The notes below the pieces were generated by a model, which saw only the letters and a list, made by a program, of their open reading frames with translations, was not told the DNA's origin and did no database searches. Shown here one piece after another: positions 28,476-37,367 of a stretch of 64,000 nucleotides of DNA. Source of the stretch: an uncultured Oceanospirillales bacterium (GTDB lineage Bacteria; Pseudomonadota; Gammaproteobacteria; Xanthomonadales; SZUA-36); contig CAJXKA010000004.1 in assembly GCA_913055655.1 (NCBI GenBank), positions 62,001-126,000 of the forward strand, written 5' to 3'. Every line of letters starts with the position of its first letter. Positions within the stretch are counted from its first letter, which is position 1. The position numbers were made by a program, and so were the translations under genes.

Positions 28476-30401
28476 TCAGGACGTCGTTTTATCGGCAGCG
28501 CGGTCCATGGCCGATTCGATCGCCTGTACCGCGATGGGGTGGTAGCTGTTCCGGTTCTCGGCAAACAGCTTGCGGGCCAGGTCGGCGTCGGCGCCATTGG
28601 CGACCAGTGCGGCATACACCGGCACGATCAGCTTCATGCGGCCATGACGGGCCAGGTGTTCCTCCATCGCGCCGTATGCCGGCTGGTACCGGCGCTGTGC
28701 CACCTGGATGAACCAGGCGCGGCCAATCTCGGCGTTACGCGAGGCACTGAAGCCGAATGCGTTATCAACCGCCGCCAACCGGTCGCCTGCCAGGTCAGCG
28801 GGCAGGCTGTTGATGAAGTGCACCACCGCGTGCGGGCTCCAGTCGGCGTAATCAATATCACCCGCCGCCAGGGCGCCGCTGGCGAAGGCCTTCGCCGCTT
28901 CTTCGGCCGCCGCCAGGCTCGCGGATACGGGCGGCTGGAAGTCCGCCGGCACACCGGGCTGGTAAAGCCACTCACCGGCCTGTTCACGCGTGTAAACGCC
29001 CGGGTGTGCGCTCAACAGGTGCTCATCCAGGTAGTCCAGGAAGTCCTCGGTGGTGATGGACTGCCACTGAAATTTCCGGAAGTAGCCGGTGATGAACTCG
29101 TCGAACACCGCGCGCCCGAACAGCCGCTCAAGGTGTTCCAGGAAAAACTGGCCCTTGGCGTAGTACATGCCCTGCTGCGCGCCTTCGCCGTCAGACGGCA
29201 GCACCTTCGGCGCCAGCGGCTGGAACCGCTCCGGCACCGTTTCCAGGTCGGCCTGCAGGGCCTCCCAGTCGAGAACACGCTCTTCGTCAGCGCGCTGCTT
29301 GCTGAACAGTTCTTCCATCAGCCGTGCGGTCAGGTAACTGGTGGTGCCCTCGTTCAGCCAGATGTCGCGCCAGGTGGCGTTGGTGACCAGGTTGCCGGAC
29401 CAGGAATGCGCCAGCTCATGGGCGATCAGCGAGACCAGCGAACGGTCGCCGGCCAGCACACTGGGGGTGATGAACGACAGGCGCGGGTTCTCCATGCCGC
29501 CATAGGGAAAGGCCGGCGGCAGGATCAGCAGGTCATAGCGGCCCCAGTCGTAGGGCCCCAGCTGCGTTTCCGCCAGGTCCAGCATGTCCTGGGTTTCGGC
29601 AAACTCCCAGGCCGAGTCTTCCAGCAGCTCCGGCTCGGCATATACACCGGTTTCCGGGCCGATGGGCGCGAAGAAAAGGTTGCCGGCCGATATCGCCAGC
29701 AGGTAGGACGGGATCGGCTGCGGCATTTCGAATTGATAGGTGCCGGAACGCGGCGTCAACGGGTCGTTGTCCGCGCTCATCAGCGCCAGCATGCTGGGCG
29801 GCGTGCGTACCGTGGCCTCGTAGGTAATGCGAACCGCGGGGGTATCCTGCAGCGGCACCCAACTCCGCGCGTGGATGGCCTGCGACTGTGAGAACACCAG
29901 CGGATGTTCGCCGCCGGCCGTCAGCTCCGCCGGCAACCACTGCAGGGCGCTCGCATCGGGGCTGGTTTCATAGGCCACTTCCAGCCAGAACCCGCCCTGC
30001 GGATCGAAGCCGTCCGGCAGGTCGATTTCCAGCGGCTGGCCGAGCACATCGTCACGCTCGCCAACACGGAAGACGGCCGCCTGCGGCGCCTCGCCTTCCA
30101 GCCAGACCTGCGCCGCGCCGATGTCGAGATCGCGCGTATCCAGGATCACCGTGCGTTCGGCCGGCAGCAGGTTGCGCATGTGCAACCGGGCGGTGCCGCG
30201 CAACGATCGCGCCTGGAAGTCGACATCGAGGTCCAGGGCCAGGTGGTCGGTGACAAAGGCGTCGTAGTTGGCGTAAGTGAAATAATCGTGGGCCGGGTCG
30301 TACTCCGGCGCTTTTTCGCAGCCCACGATCGCGACGGCGACCGAGGCCAGCAGAATCAGGTTCCTGAACATGGGGCGGACTCGTGCTAATCGGGCCCGCA
30401 T
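28476..30401 (-). CDS. M1-family zinc metallopeptidase (lipoprotein)
   Basis: An aminopeptidase of the M1 family, 641 residues, most like the leukotriene-A4-hydrolase/aminopeptidase B branch. The substrate-binding motif GGMENPR and the zinc motif HELAHSWSGN with the downstream glutamate in WLNEGTTSYL are intact. A helical C-terminal domain of about 150 residues follows. The N-terminus ends in a lipobox (VAIVGCEKAPE), so the enzyme should be lipid-anchored in the periplasm or outer membrane. Start at the ATG at 30401 has GGTGAG upstream; the ATG at 30371 is an alternative that leaves a shorter signal peptide. Confidence 0.93.
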   Translation of the reverse strand: MRARLARVRPMFRNLILLASVAVAIVGCEKAPEYDPAHDYFTYANYDAFVTDHLALDLDVDFQARSLRGTARLHMRNLLPAERTVILDTRDLDIGAAQVWLEGEAPQAAVFRVGERDDVLGQPLEIDLPDGFDPQGGFWLEVAYETSPDASALQWLPAELTAGGEHPLVFSQSQAIHARSWVPLQDTPAVRITYEATVRTPPSMLALMSADNDPLTPRSGTYQFEMPQPIPSYLLAISAGNLFFAPIGPETGVYAEPELLEDSAWEFAETQDMLDLAETQLGPYDWGRYDLLILPPAFPYGGMENPRLSFITPSVLAGDRSLVSLIAHELAHSWSGNLVTNATWRDIWLNEGTTSYLTARLMEELFSKQRADEERVLDWEALQADLETVPERFQPLAPKVLPSDGEGAQQGMYYAKGQFFLEHLERLFGRAVFDEFITGYFRKFQWQSITTEDFLDYLDEHLLSAHPGVYTREQAGEWLYQPGVPADFQPPVSASLAAAEEAAKAFASGALAAGDIDYADWSPHAVVHFINSLPADLAGDRLAAVDNAFGFSASRNAEIGRAWFIQVAQRRYQPAYGAMEEHLARHGRMKLIVPVYAALVANGADADLARKLFAENRNSYHPIAVQAIESAMDRAADKTTS

Positions 30402-30409
30402 TATAGCGA

Positions 30410-30443
30410 CTCACCCTGCCCGCCGCGCGGCGGGCAGGGTGAG
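30410..30443. repeat. 34-bp perfect palindrome
   Basis: The half site CTCACCCTGCCCGCCGC is followed directly by its complement with no loop. It occupies nearly the whole gap between the M1 peptidase start and the end of the first adhesin-like gene on the same strand. It may cut read-through from the adhesin gene into the peptidase gene, but there is no T run. Confidence 0.75.
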
Positions 30444-30445
30444 CG

Positions 30446-32317
30446 TCAGGGTGTAACGGCTTGCGTCAGCACCACGCCAGTATCCGGGATCCGTCGCTCC
30501 ATCGCCGTCAACCGGGCTTCCAGCGCTTCGAGCCGCGCTGAACCGGCCTCGAGCGCCTCCACCCGTTGTTTCAGCACATCGTTTTCCGCCGCCAACCGGG
30601 CGTTTACTGCAGCGAGCTCGCGGTTGCGCATGTCGAGTTGATCGTTGCGTGCGTCCAACGCCTGGATGGCCGCCATGTTCACCCCGGCCATGTCACGCGC
30701 GGAGATGCGGGTCTCGCCGCTGGCCAGGCCAAAGGCCGCATAGAAGTCCTGCGCCATCGGGCCGATGTGGCGCTGATCTGCAGAATCGGTCTTGTAAGAC
30801 CACTCAGAGACCGGAACGTCAGCCAACTTTTCAAGAACCTCCGTACCATCCAGCGGCACGATGGCGTGTTTCTGGTTGCGGTCGGACATCTCGGTGAAGG
30901 TGCCGCCAATCGCCAGGTCGCCCAACAGCACCGCATCACCGTTGTTGAACACCTGGAACTCAACCTGGCCGGTGCCAAACTTTGATATCCGGAACGCGTC
31001 GCCGCTGTTGGTGAACTGCCAGCGCGTACCCGAGCCAGTTTCCTTGAGCTCGAACTTGGTGTTGCCGCGGTTGGCCAGGGTGAACAGCGTGCGGCCGGCC
31101 GGGTCCGGGGCATTCTCCTGCACCAGGATACCCGCAGTGCCGTCATCGCGGGCCACGTGCAGGGGCGCCAGTGGCGTCGTCGTGCCGATTGCAACGTTGG
31201 TGGAACCATTCGCACTATTTATTCCGTCAATCTTCCCCAGCACGATAGTGTTGGCGGTGGGGGCGGTAGCCCGGTAGCCGAGTGCGGTACTGAAATCGCC
31301 ACTCGAGTTCGCGGAATTACCCAGTGCGGTGCTGTGTCTGCCGCCCGAGGTCGCGTAATTCCCCAGCGCGTGACTAAAAGAGCCGACCGAGTTCGCGGAA
31401 TGACCCATCGCGGTGCTGGAATCGCCATCCGAGCTCGCGGAGTTGCCCAGCGCGATGCTTGTGGTGCCTGGCGAGGTCGCGTTATAGCCAAGCGCGACGC
31501 TACGGATACCTGCCGAGGACGCCTGGTAGCCTAGCGCGGCACTACCATCACCGCCCGCGTCAGCGAAATTACCCAATGAGGTGCTGTAATCACCATCCGA
31601 GAGCGCGGACTTACCTAACGCGACGCTGGCACTGCCAACTGCGAATGCGTCTCTGCCCAGCGCCGTGCTGCCAGGGCCCTCCGAGTTCGCGTTATAGCCC
31701 ACTGCGGTGCTGGAATTGCCAGCTGAGATTGCGTCACGGCCCAGCGCGGTGCTGGAATCGCCATCCGAGGACGCACCGAAGCCAAGCGAGGTGCTGAAAC
31801 TACCGATTGAAAACGCGTTATTGCCCAGTGCGATGCTGCGACTGCCGACCGAGGACGCGCTATAGCCCAGCGCGGTGCTTTGGACACCACCCGAATACGC
31901 GAGGTAGCCCAGCGCAGTACTCAAGGGGCCGACCGAGGAAGCCTGGTAGCCCAGCGCGGTGCTGTAATCGCCATCGGAGGACGCGTTTCTGCCCAGTGCG
32001 AAGCTAATATCGCCGGCCGAAGACGCGCCAAAGCCCAGCGCGACGCTTTCCTCGCCGCCCGAGGACGCCCCGACGCCCAGCGAGGTGCTGAAACTGCCGA
32101 CCGAGGACGCGCGGGCACCCAGCGCGGTGCTATTGGTCCCTGACGCCACAGCGCCATCACCACAGGCCGTGGCACTAGCGAGGTCAGCGTCATCGGGTGC
32201 AGCGATCTTTTCGGGCTCTCCCGCGTTGGTGCACTCGAAGGCGTGGGCGGAACTGAAGGCAAACAGAAGCCCAATGAACAAAGCCGTGGCGGCAGAGCGG
32301 TGAATTCGATAGGGCAT
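30446..32317 (-). CDS. YadA-like head repeat protein with S74 autochaperone, paralogue 1
   Basis: A secreted 623-residue protein. A Sec signal peptide ends at AHA and is followed by FECTNAGEP. Then come 21 full head repeats of 14 residues (type STALGYQASSVGPL), which in YadA form a trimeric left-handed beta roll. After a linker (PLAPLHVARDDGTAGILVQ) comes the S74 intramolecular chaperone. Its Ser-Lys dyad is intact in SDRNQK (Ser478, Lys483), so self-cleavage before Ser478 is expected. The released end carries a coiled coil. There is no YadA beta-barrel anchor, so surface attachment is unexplained. AAGGAG precedes the start. It is the largest of four tandem paralogues. Confidence 0.85.
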   Translation of the reverse strand: MPYRIHRSAATALFIGLLFAFSSAHAFECTNAGEPEKIAAPDDADLASATACGDGAVASGTNSTALGARASSVGSFSTSLGVGASSGGEESVALGFGASSAGDISFALGRNASSDGDYSTALGYQASSVGPLSTALGYLAYSGGVQSTALGYSASSVGSRSIALGNNAFSIGSFSTSLGFGASSDGDSSTALGRDAISAGNSSTAVGYNANSEGPGSTALGRDAFAVGSASVALGKSALSDGDYSTSLGNFADAGGDGSAALGYQASSAGIRSVALGYNATSPGTTSIALGNSASSDGDSSTAMGHSANSVGSFSHALGNYATSGGRHSTALGNSANSSGDFSTALGYRATAPTANTIVLGKIDGINSANGSTNVAIGTTTPLAPLHVARDDGTAGILVQENAPDPAGRTLFTLANRGNTKFELKETGSGTRWQFTNSGDAFRISKFGTGQVEFQVFNNGDAVLLGDLAIGGTFTEMSDRNQKHAIVPLDGTEVLEKLADVPVSEWSYKTDSADQRHIGPMAQDFYAAFGLASGETRISARDMAGVNMAAIQALDARNDQLDMRNRELAAVNARLAAENDVLKQRVEALEAGSARLEALEARLTAMERRIPDTGVVLTQAVTP

Positions 32318-32622
32318 GAGTCACTCCTTTTTGTTGTCAATTCACACATGCCGCTCCAGATTAGCCCATCGCTTAGACGGGCGCTAATTCGGCCAGGGTA
32401 GCCAGGCGTCCCCGGCGGATGCGTTCACGCATTAGCTGGAAAACGCACTTGAAGACACCCGCCGTCGATAACAGTTACGTGCCATGCTGGTGCTTTCAGT
32501 GTAGTCAGGCCTTGAATAAAGAAAGCCCACAGCGAAGATCAAGGCGAAGTTCCATGATCCGGGGATCTGAGAGCGTGATTTCAGTCCAAGCAGGCACGCT
32601 GGGGGGGGGGCGGAACTCAACC
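32318..32622. other. 305-base gap between paralogues 1 and 2
   Basis: No gene or degenerate repeat fragment is visible. The stretch is moderately AT-rich in the middle and carries a G10 run near its upstream end. It should contain the promoter of paralogue 1; no box is clear enough to name. Confidence 0.5.
32601..32610. repeat. G10 homopolymer tract
   Basis: Ten consecutive G on the plus strand, the only run of this length noticed in the window. It lies 13 bases past the stop codon of paralogue 2 and about 285 bases upstream of paralogue 1. Tracts of this length slip during replication and are a common basis of phase variation. Confidence 0.9.
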
Positions 32623-33912
32623 TCAATTCCGTGCGGCCTGGGGCATGAGTTGCATCATCAGCGCCTTCAATTCGCTCAGTTCCGCTTTGAGTTCCCGGTT
32701 CTCTTTTGTGAGCACCTGGATAGATGCAAGCGCCACCCCGGCCATGTCACGGGCCGAGATCCGTGTTTCACCGCTGGCCAGGCCGAAGGCGGCGTAGAAG
32801 TCCTGCGCCATCGGACCGATGTGGCGCTGGTCGGCGGACTCGGTCTTGTATGACCACTCCGAAATTGGGACCTGAGCGACTTTCGCAAGGATGGCTTCAC
32901 CATCCAGCGGCACGATCGCATGCTTCTGGTTGCGGTCGGACATCTCGGTGAAGGATCCGCCAATCGCCAGGTCACCCAACAGCACCGCATCACCGTTGTT
33001 GAACACCTGGAACTCAACCTGGCCGGTACCGAATTTCGAGACCCGGAACGCATCCCCGCTGTTGGTGAACTGCCAGCGCGTACCCGAGCCAGTTTCCTTG
33101 AGCTCGAACTTGGTGTTGCCGCGGTTGGCCAGGGTGAACAGCGTGCGGCCGGCCGGGTCCGGGGCATTCTCCTGCACCAGGATACCCGCAGTGCCGTCAT
33201 CGCGGGCCACGTGCAGGGGCGCCAGTGGCGTCGTCGTGCCGATTGCAACATCAACCGAATTAAATGCGTCATTCACTCCCGCGATGGACCCCAGGACCAT
33301 CGAATGGGGCTGTTGCGCATAGGACCTGTAACCGAGCGCGATACTGTTTATCGCATCGGCTTGGGCCCCATAACCCAGCGCGACACCGTGGTTCCCGATG
33401 ACGGTGGCATTTCCACCCACCACGACAGCGTTGTTCGCGTTGGCCGTCGTAACATAACCAAGCGCGACCGAAAACGAATGATAAGCCGATGCTCCGTACC
33501 CAAGCGCAGAAGAATAGCCTTCCAGCGCAGTGGAATAGGCTCCCACTGCAGTTGCAGAAGCGCCTGATGTGAAAGAACGGCTTCCGACTGATGTGCCGTA
33601 GTTTCCATTCACGTCCGCCCGCTCTCCGATTGCCGTGCCATAGTTAGCGGTTGAACTGGCATCACTTCCCAACGCCGTGCCATACGAAGCACTGACATAT
33701 GCGTCCTGGCCCAGGGCAACACCGTACGAGCCGTTGGACTCGGCACCGCTTCCACACGCTGTCCGCGTGACGAAACTGTGATCTTCAGGCGCGGTTCCCA
33801 CAGCACCGGCATTCGCGCATTCAAATGCGTCAGCGATGGCCGGAAGGCAGAGGGAGAAAAGCACCAGTAGCGCCGCGTTCAACTTTTGAACTGGTAAAAA
33901 ATCTGATTTCAT
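32623..33912 (-). CDS. YadA-like head repeat protein with S74 autochaperone, paralogue 2
   Basis: The shortest of the four, 429 residues. A Sec signal peptide ends at ADA, then FECANAG and ten full 14-residue head repeats of a more diverged type (YGTALGSDASSTAN). The linker and S74 domain follow, with the dyad in SDRNQK at Ser325 and Lys330. The final coiled coil is short. The ATG at 33912 is chosen over an upstream start at 34008 because GGAG precedes it and it gives a normal signal peptide. A stretch of 194 bases (33056-33249) is identical to 31002-31195 in paralogue 1 although the head regions differ strongly. Confidence 0.83.
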   Translation of the reverse strand: MKSDFLPVQKLNAALLVLFSLCLPAIADAFECANAGAVGTAPEDHSFVTRTACGSGAESNGSYGVALGQDAYVSASYGTALGSDASSTANYGTAIGERADVNGNYGTSVGSRSFTSGASATAVGAYSTALEGYSSALGYGASAYHSFSVALGYVTTANANNAVVVGGNATVIGNHGVALGYGAQADAINSIALGYRSYAQQPHSMVLGSIAGVNDAFNSVDVAIGTTTPLAPLHVARDDGTAGILVQENAPDPAGRTLFTLANRGNTKFELKETGSGTRWQFTNSGDAFRVSKFGTGQVEFQVFNNGDAVLLGDLAIGGSFTEMSDRNQKHAIVPLDGEAILAKVAQVPISEWSYKTESADQRHIGPMAQDFYAAFGLASGETRISARDMAGVALASIQVLTKENRELKAELSELKALMMQLMPQAARN

Positions 33913-33976
33913 CGTCGACTCCAAGGTTTCTGCGACTGCTGGCGGAAGTATGGAAGTGCCCTGGTCAATGTACCGG

Positions 33977-35605
33977 TCAAGGAGATTCAGCGTAGGCCGT
34001 GAGCACACCGCGTTCCGAGACCCAGTTCTCCATCGCGGTCACCCTTTCGTTGAGTGTTTTAAGCCGACTGGTCTCGGCCTCCAGCTTGTCAATCCGCGCA
34101 CGAAGTTGACGGTTTTCATGTGAGAGCGCCTGGATGGCCGCCATGTTCACCCCGGCCATGTCACGGGCCGAGATCCGCGTGTCACCGCTGGCCAGGCCGA
34201 AGGCCGCATAAAAGTCCTGCGCCATCGGGCCGATGTGGCGCTGGTCGGCGGACTCGGTCTTGTAGGACCACTCCGAGATCGGCACCTGGGCAACTTTCGC
34301 AAGGATGGCTTCACCATCGAGCGGCACGATCGCATGCTTCTGGTTGCGGTCCGACATCTCGGTAAAGGCGCCGCCAATCGCCAGGTCACCCAGCAGCACC
34401 GCATCACCGTTGTTGAACACCTGGAACTCAACCTGGCCGGTGCCAAACTTTGATATCCGGAACGCGTCGCCGCTGTTGGTGAACTGCCAGCGCGTACCCG
34501 AGCCAGTTTCCTTGAGCTCGAACTTGGTGTTGCCGCGGTTGGCCAGGGTGAACAGCGTGCGGCCGGCCGGGGCGGCGGCGTTCTCCTGCACCAGGATGCT
34601 GGCCGTGCCGTCGTCGCGGGACACGTGCAGCGGTGCGAGCGGGGAGGTCGTACCCATGCCGACATCGGAGTAGTCAAGCGCCGAGTTTATTCCCGGGATG
34701 GAACCCAGGATCAATGTGTAGGATTGGTCGGAATGCGCCGAAAACCCAATGGCGGTGCTGTAACTGGCTGTCGCGGTCGCCCGGTAGCCCAGGGCGGTGC
34801 TGCTCTGGCTCGATGCGTCGGACGCGCGTCCCACGGCTGTGCCCTGGGGACCGGCAGCACTGGCGGCATGCCCTATTGCGACGCTACCCCAACCCATGGC
34901 CTGGGCCAGGGTACCGAACGCCGCACCATAGTTGTCACCGGCGTCCGAGTTGGCGCCCAGTGCAATGGCGCCCTGTGCGTTCGCGGCGGCCCCGTTACCG
35001 ATGGCAATGTCATCTGCCTGGACAGCCAATGACCGACTCCCGACCGCGATACCTCCAACTCCATTCGCGGCAGCGTCGTGTCCGAGCGCTGTGGCCTGAT
35101 TCGACATTGCAGCAGCGCCGTAACCCACGGCAGTAGAGTCCTCGCCCTTCGCCAAGGCTGCGGATCCAACAGCAAGGCTTTCAGCCTTCTCCGTCGACGC
35201 GCCATAACCCAGGCTGGTCGAGTAAATCCCTCCACTACTGGCATCCTGGCCCACGGCGGTGGCGAAGGAACTTAACGTTATCGAGTCAGAACCGACAGCG
35301 ACGCTCTCCAGTGCGGTCGTTTCCGCGTTGTAACCCACAGCCACGGAATAATTACCCGACGACAGGGCGCTCAGCCCAACCGCGGTGCTCGCGAACGCGC
35401 CGGCGCTGGCGCCTGACCCACAGGCTGTTCGTGACACATCCCCGCCATCATTAGCGACCCCCGCGGCACCGCTGTTGTCGCACTCAAAAGCATGGGACAT
35501 CGCCGGAACCACCGCCAGCGTCAACAAGAAAATGAACCCTATTAACCGGTTACGGTAACGTGAGGTATGACAGCGCGATTTAATGCTTGGGACTGGAAGG
35601 AACAT
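33977..35605 (-). CDS. YadA-like head repeat protein with S74 autochaperone, paralogue 3
   Basis: A 542-residue secreted protein with a signal peptide ending at SHA, then FECDNSGAAG, about 16 head repeats (type YSTSLGYGASTEKA), a linker and the S74 domain with Ser418 and Lys423. The S74 segment (EAILAKVAQVPISEWSYKTE) matches paralogue 2, not 1 or 4. The tail is a coiled coil of about 45 residues. The gene is 64 bases upstream of paralogue 2 on the same strand. Confidence 0.83.
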   Translation of the reverse strand: MFLPVPSIKSRCHTSRYRNRLIGFIFLLTLAVVPAMSHAFECDNSGAAGVANDGGDVSRTACGSGASAGAFASTAVGLSALSSGNYSVAVGYNAETTALESVAVGSDSITLSSFATAVGQDASSGGIYSTSLGYGASTEKAESLAVGSAALAKGEDSTAVGYGAAAMSNQATALGHDAAANGVGGIAVGSRSLAVQADDIAIGNGAAANAQGAIALGANSDAGDNYGAAFGTLAQAMGWGSVAIGHAASAAGPQGTAVGRASDASSQSSTALGYRATATASYSTAIGFSAHSDQSYTLILGSIPGINSALDYSDVGMGTTSPLAPLHVSRDDGTASILVQENAAAPAGRTLFTLANRGNTKFELKETGSGTRWQFTNSGDAFRISKFGTGQVEFQVFNNGDAVLLGDLAIGGAFTEMSDRNQKHAIVPLDGEAILAKVAQVPISEWSYKTESADQRHIGPMAQDFYAAFGLASGDTRISARDMAGVNMAAIQALSHENRQLRARIDKLEAETSRLKTLNERVTAMENWVSERGVLTAYAESP

Positions 35606-35693
35606 GGCACGGACCCTTTGTTGATTGCCTGTTCACTCTTTCGCAATCGAGGAGGTAAAGGGGCCAAACAAATATTCCTGCCAAAGCTTTAAA

Positions 35694-37259
35694 TTACCGT
35701 GTGGCCAATGTCTCGTTGTCGGTCACACCCTGGCTGGCTACCCAGCGTTCAACCAATGATAGCCGTTGAGCCAGGTCCTGGTTCTCGGTCGCAAGCTCAC
35801 GATTTCGGGCTCGCTCTTCATCAAGCTCAGCGGTCAGGACGCTTAATTGGGTCTGTAGGGCCTTCACCGCGGCCATATTCACACCCGCCATGTCGCGTGC
35901 CGAGATCCGCGTCTCGCCGCTGGCAAGGCCGAATGCGGCGTAGAAGTCCTGCGCCATCGGGCCGATGTGGCGCTGATCTGCAGAATCGGTCTTGTACGAC
36001 CACTCAGAGACCGGAACGTCAGCCAGTTTTTCAAGCACCGCCGTACCATCCAGCGGTACGATCGCATGCTTCTGGTTGCGGTCGGACATCTCGGTGAAGG
36101 ATCCGCCAATCGCCAGGTCACCCAGCAGCACCGCATCACCGTTGTTGAACACCTGGAACTCAACCTGGCCGGTGCCAAACTTTGATATCCGGAACGCGTC
36201 GCCGTTGTTGGTGAACTGCCAGCGCGTACCCGAGTTGACTTCCTTGATCTCGAACTTGGTGTTGCCGCGGTTGGCCAGGGTGAACAGCGTGCGGCCCGCC
36301 GGGTTCGGGGCATTCTCCTGCACCAGGATGCCGGCCGCGCCGTCGTCGCGGGCCACGTGTAGCGGTGCAAGGGGGGCCGTGGTGCCAATGGCCACGTCGG
36401 CGTAATTCGTACCGAGGCCGATGCCGGGGATCGAACCGAGCACGATCGTATACGGGTTGGTGGCCACCGCATACCGGCCAATGGCGACGGCGCTGGCACC
36501 TGAAGCCTCGGCCGATCTTCCGATCGCCAGTGCACTGTCCCCTGACGCGGTCGCGTTGTATCCCAAGGCGGTCGAAATGTAACCACTCGACAAGGTGCTG
36601 TTCCCCAACGCCGTCGAATAGTCACCATCGGCGTCACCGCCGTTGCCGACGGCCGTAGAATAATCGCCCAGTGCCTCGGCGCTATAACCGATTGCCGAGC
36701 TGCCAGTGCTGACGGCAGCTTGGTAGCCCATGGCGACACTGAATGGACCGTCAACGAAAGCCGCAGCACCAATTGCAATGCTTTTCTCCGCCGACACATC
36801 GGCGCCATAACCGAGCGCGACGGTGTCACCGGCGGTGGCCCGTGAATAGGCGCCCACCGCCGTCGACCGTAACCCCGTCGCATCGGGGATGTAGCCAACC
36901 GCAACAGAATATTCCATCGGCGCCTCCGCCCCGGCACCCAGCGCGGTGCCATACCCGGCGGCACGGGCATTGCCACCGACAGCGACGCCTCCGTAGCCGG
37001 AGGTCTCGGCGAGTGAACCCAGCGCGGTAGAGTAAGAACCCGCACTCACTGAATCATGGCCGTAGGCGCTGCCATCTTGTCCAGGCGCCGTTGACCCATT
37101 TCCGCATCTGAGTGAATTCGTACCCGTCCCGGCCGAGCATTGCGACCATGCCGGCATGCTGACCAGGAACGCCATTGTGATGGCAAGGACTAATGTAACG
37201 GCACGCATGGTGGCTTGGATGGATTCTGAGGGTCCGAAGACGGGCGCGAACTTGAGCAT
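35694..37259 (-). CDS. YadA-like head repeat protein with S74 autochaperone, paralogue 4
   Basis: A 521-residue secreted protein, first in transcription order. The signal peptide ends at AWS, and the mature N-terminus (QCSAGTGTNS) departs from the FEC pattern of the others while keeping two cysteines. About 15 head repeats follow, two of them one residue short. The S74 dyad is Ser392 and Lys397; the segment TAVLEKLADVPVSEWSYKTD matches paralogue 1. The ATG at 37259 is used; an ATG at 37208 just before the hydrophobic core is an alternative. Confidence 0.83.
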   Translation of the reverse strand: MLKFAPVFGPSESIQATMRAVTLVLAITMAFLVSMPAWSQCSAGTGTNSLRCGNGSTAPGQDGSAYGHDSVSAGSYSTALGSLAETSGYGGVAVGGNARAAGYGTALGAGAEAPMEYSVAVGYIPDATGLRSTAVGAYSRATAGDTVALGYGADVSAEKSIAIGAAAFVDGPFSVAMGYQAAVSTGSSAIGYSAEALGDYSTAVGNGGDADGDYSTALGNSTLSSGYISTALGYNATASGDSALAIGRSAEASGASAVAIGRYAVATNPYTIVLGSIPGIGLGTNYADVAIGTTAPLAPLHVARDDGAAGILVQENAPNPAGRTLFTLANRGNTKFEIKEVNSGTRWQFTNNGDAFRISKFGTGQVEFQVFNNGDAVLLGDLAIGGSFTEMSDRNQKHAIVPLDGTAVLEKLADVPVSEWSYKTDSADQRHIGPMAQDFYAAFGLASGETRISARDMAGVNMAAVKALQTQLSVLTAELDEERARNRELATENQDLAQRLSLVERWVASQGVTDNETLATR

Positions 37260-37367
37260 GGGTCAAAATTTCCCCTTTTTTGTGTCCAGCGTCCAAGTAT
37301 GCCAGCGCTCAAGAATCTTCTCATGAACGCGGAATGAAATGCCGCGACGCTGTGTTAACCTCCCCCG

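Noticed and set aside
30410..30443. Intrinsic terminator
   Set aside because: The palindrome is perfect but has no loop and no T run on either side; it is listed as a repeat instead.
31250..32150. DNA-level 42-base tandem repeats as a separate element
   Set aside because: They are the coding footprint of the 14-residue head repeats of paralogue 1, already explained by the gene.
30446..37259. Prophage tail-fibre module, because S74 domains are typical of phage tail spikes
   Set aside because: All four proteins have Sec signal peptides and no phage structural, lysis or integration genes are nearby.
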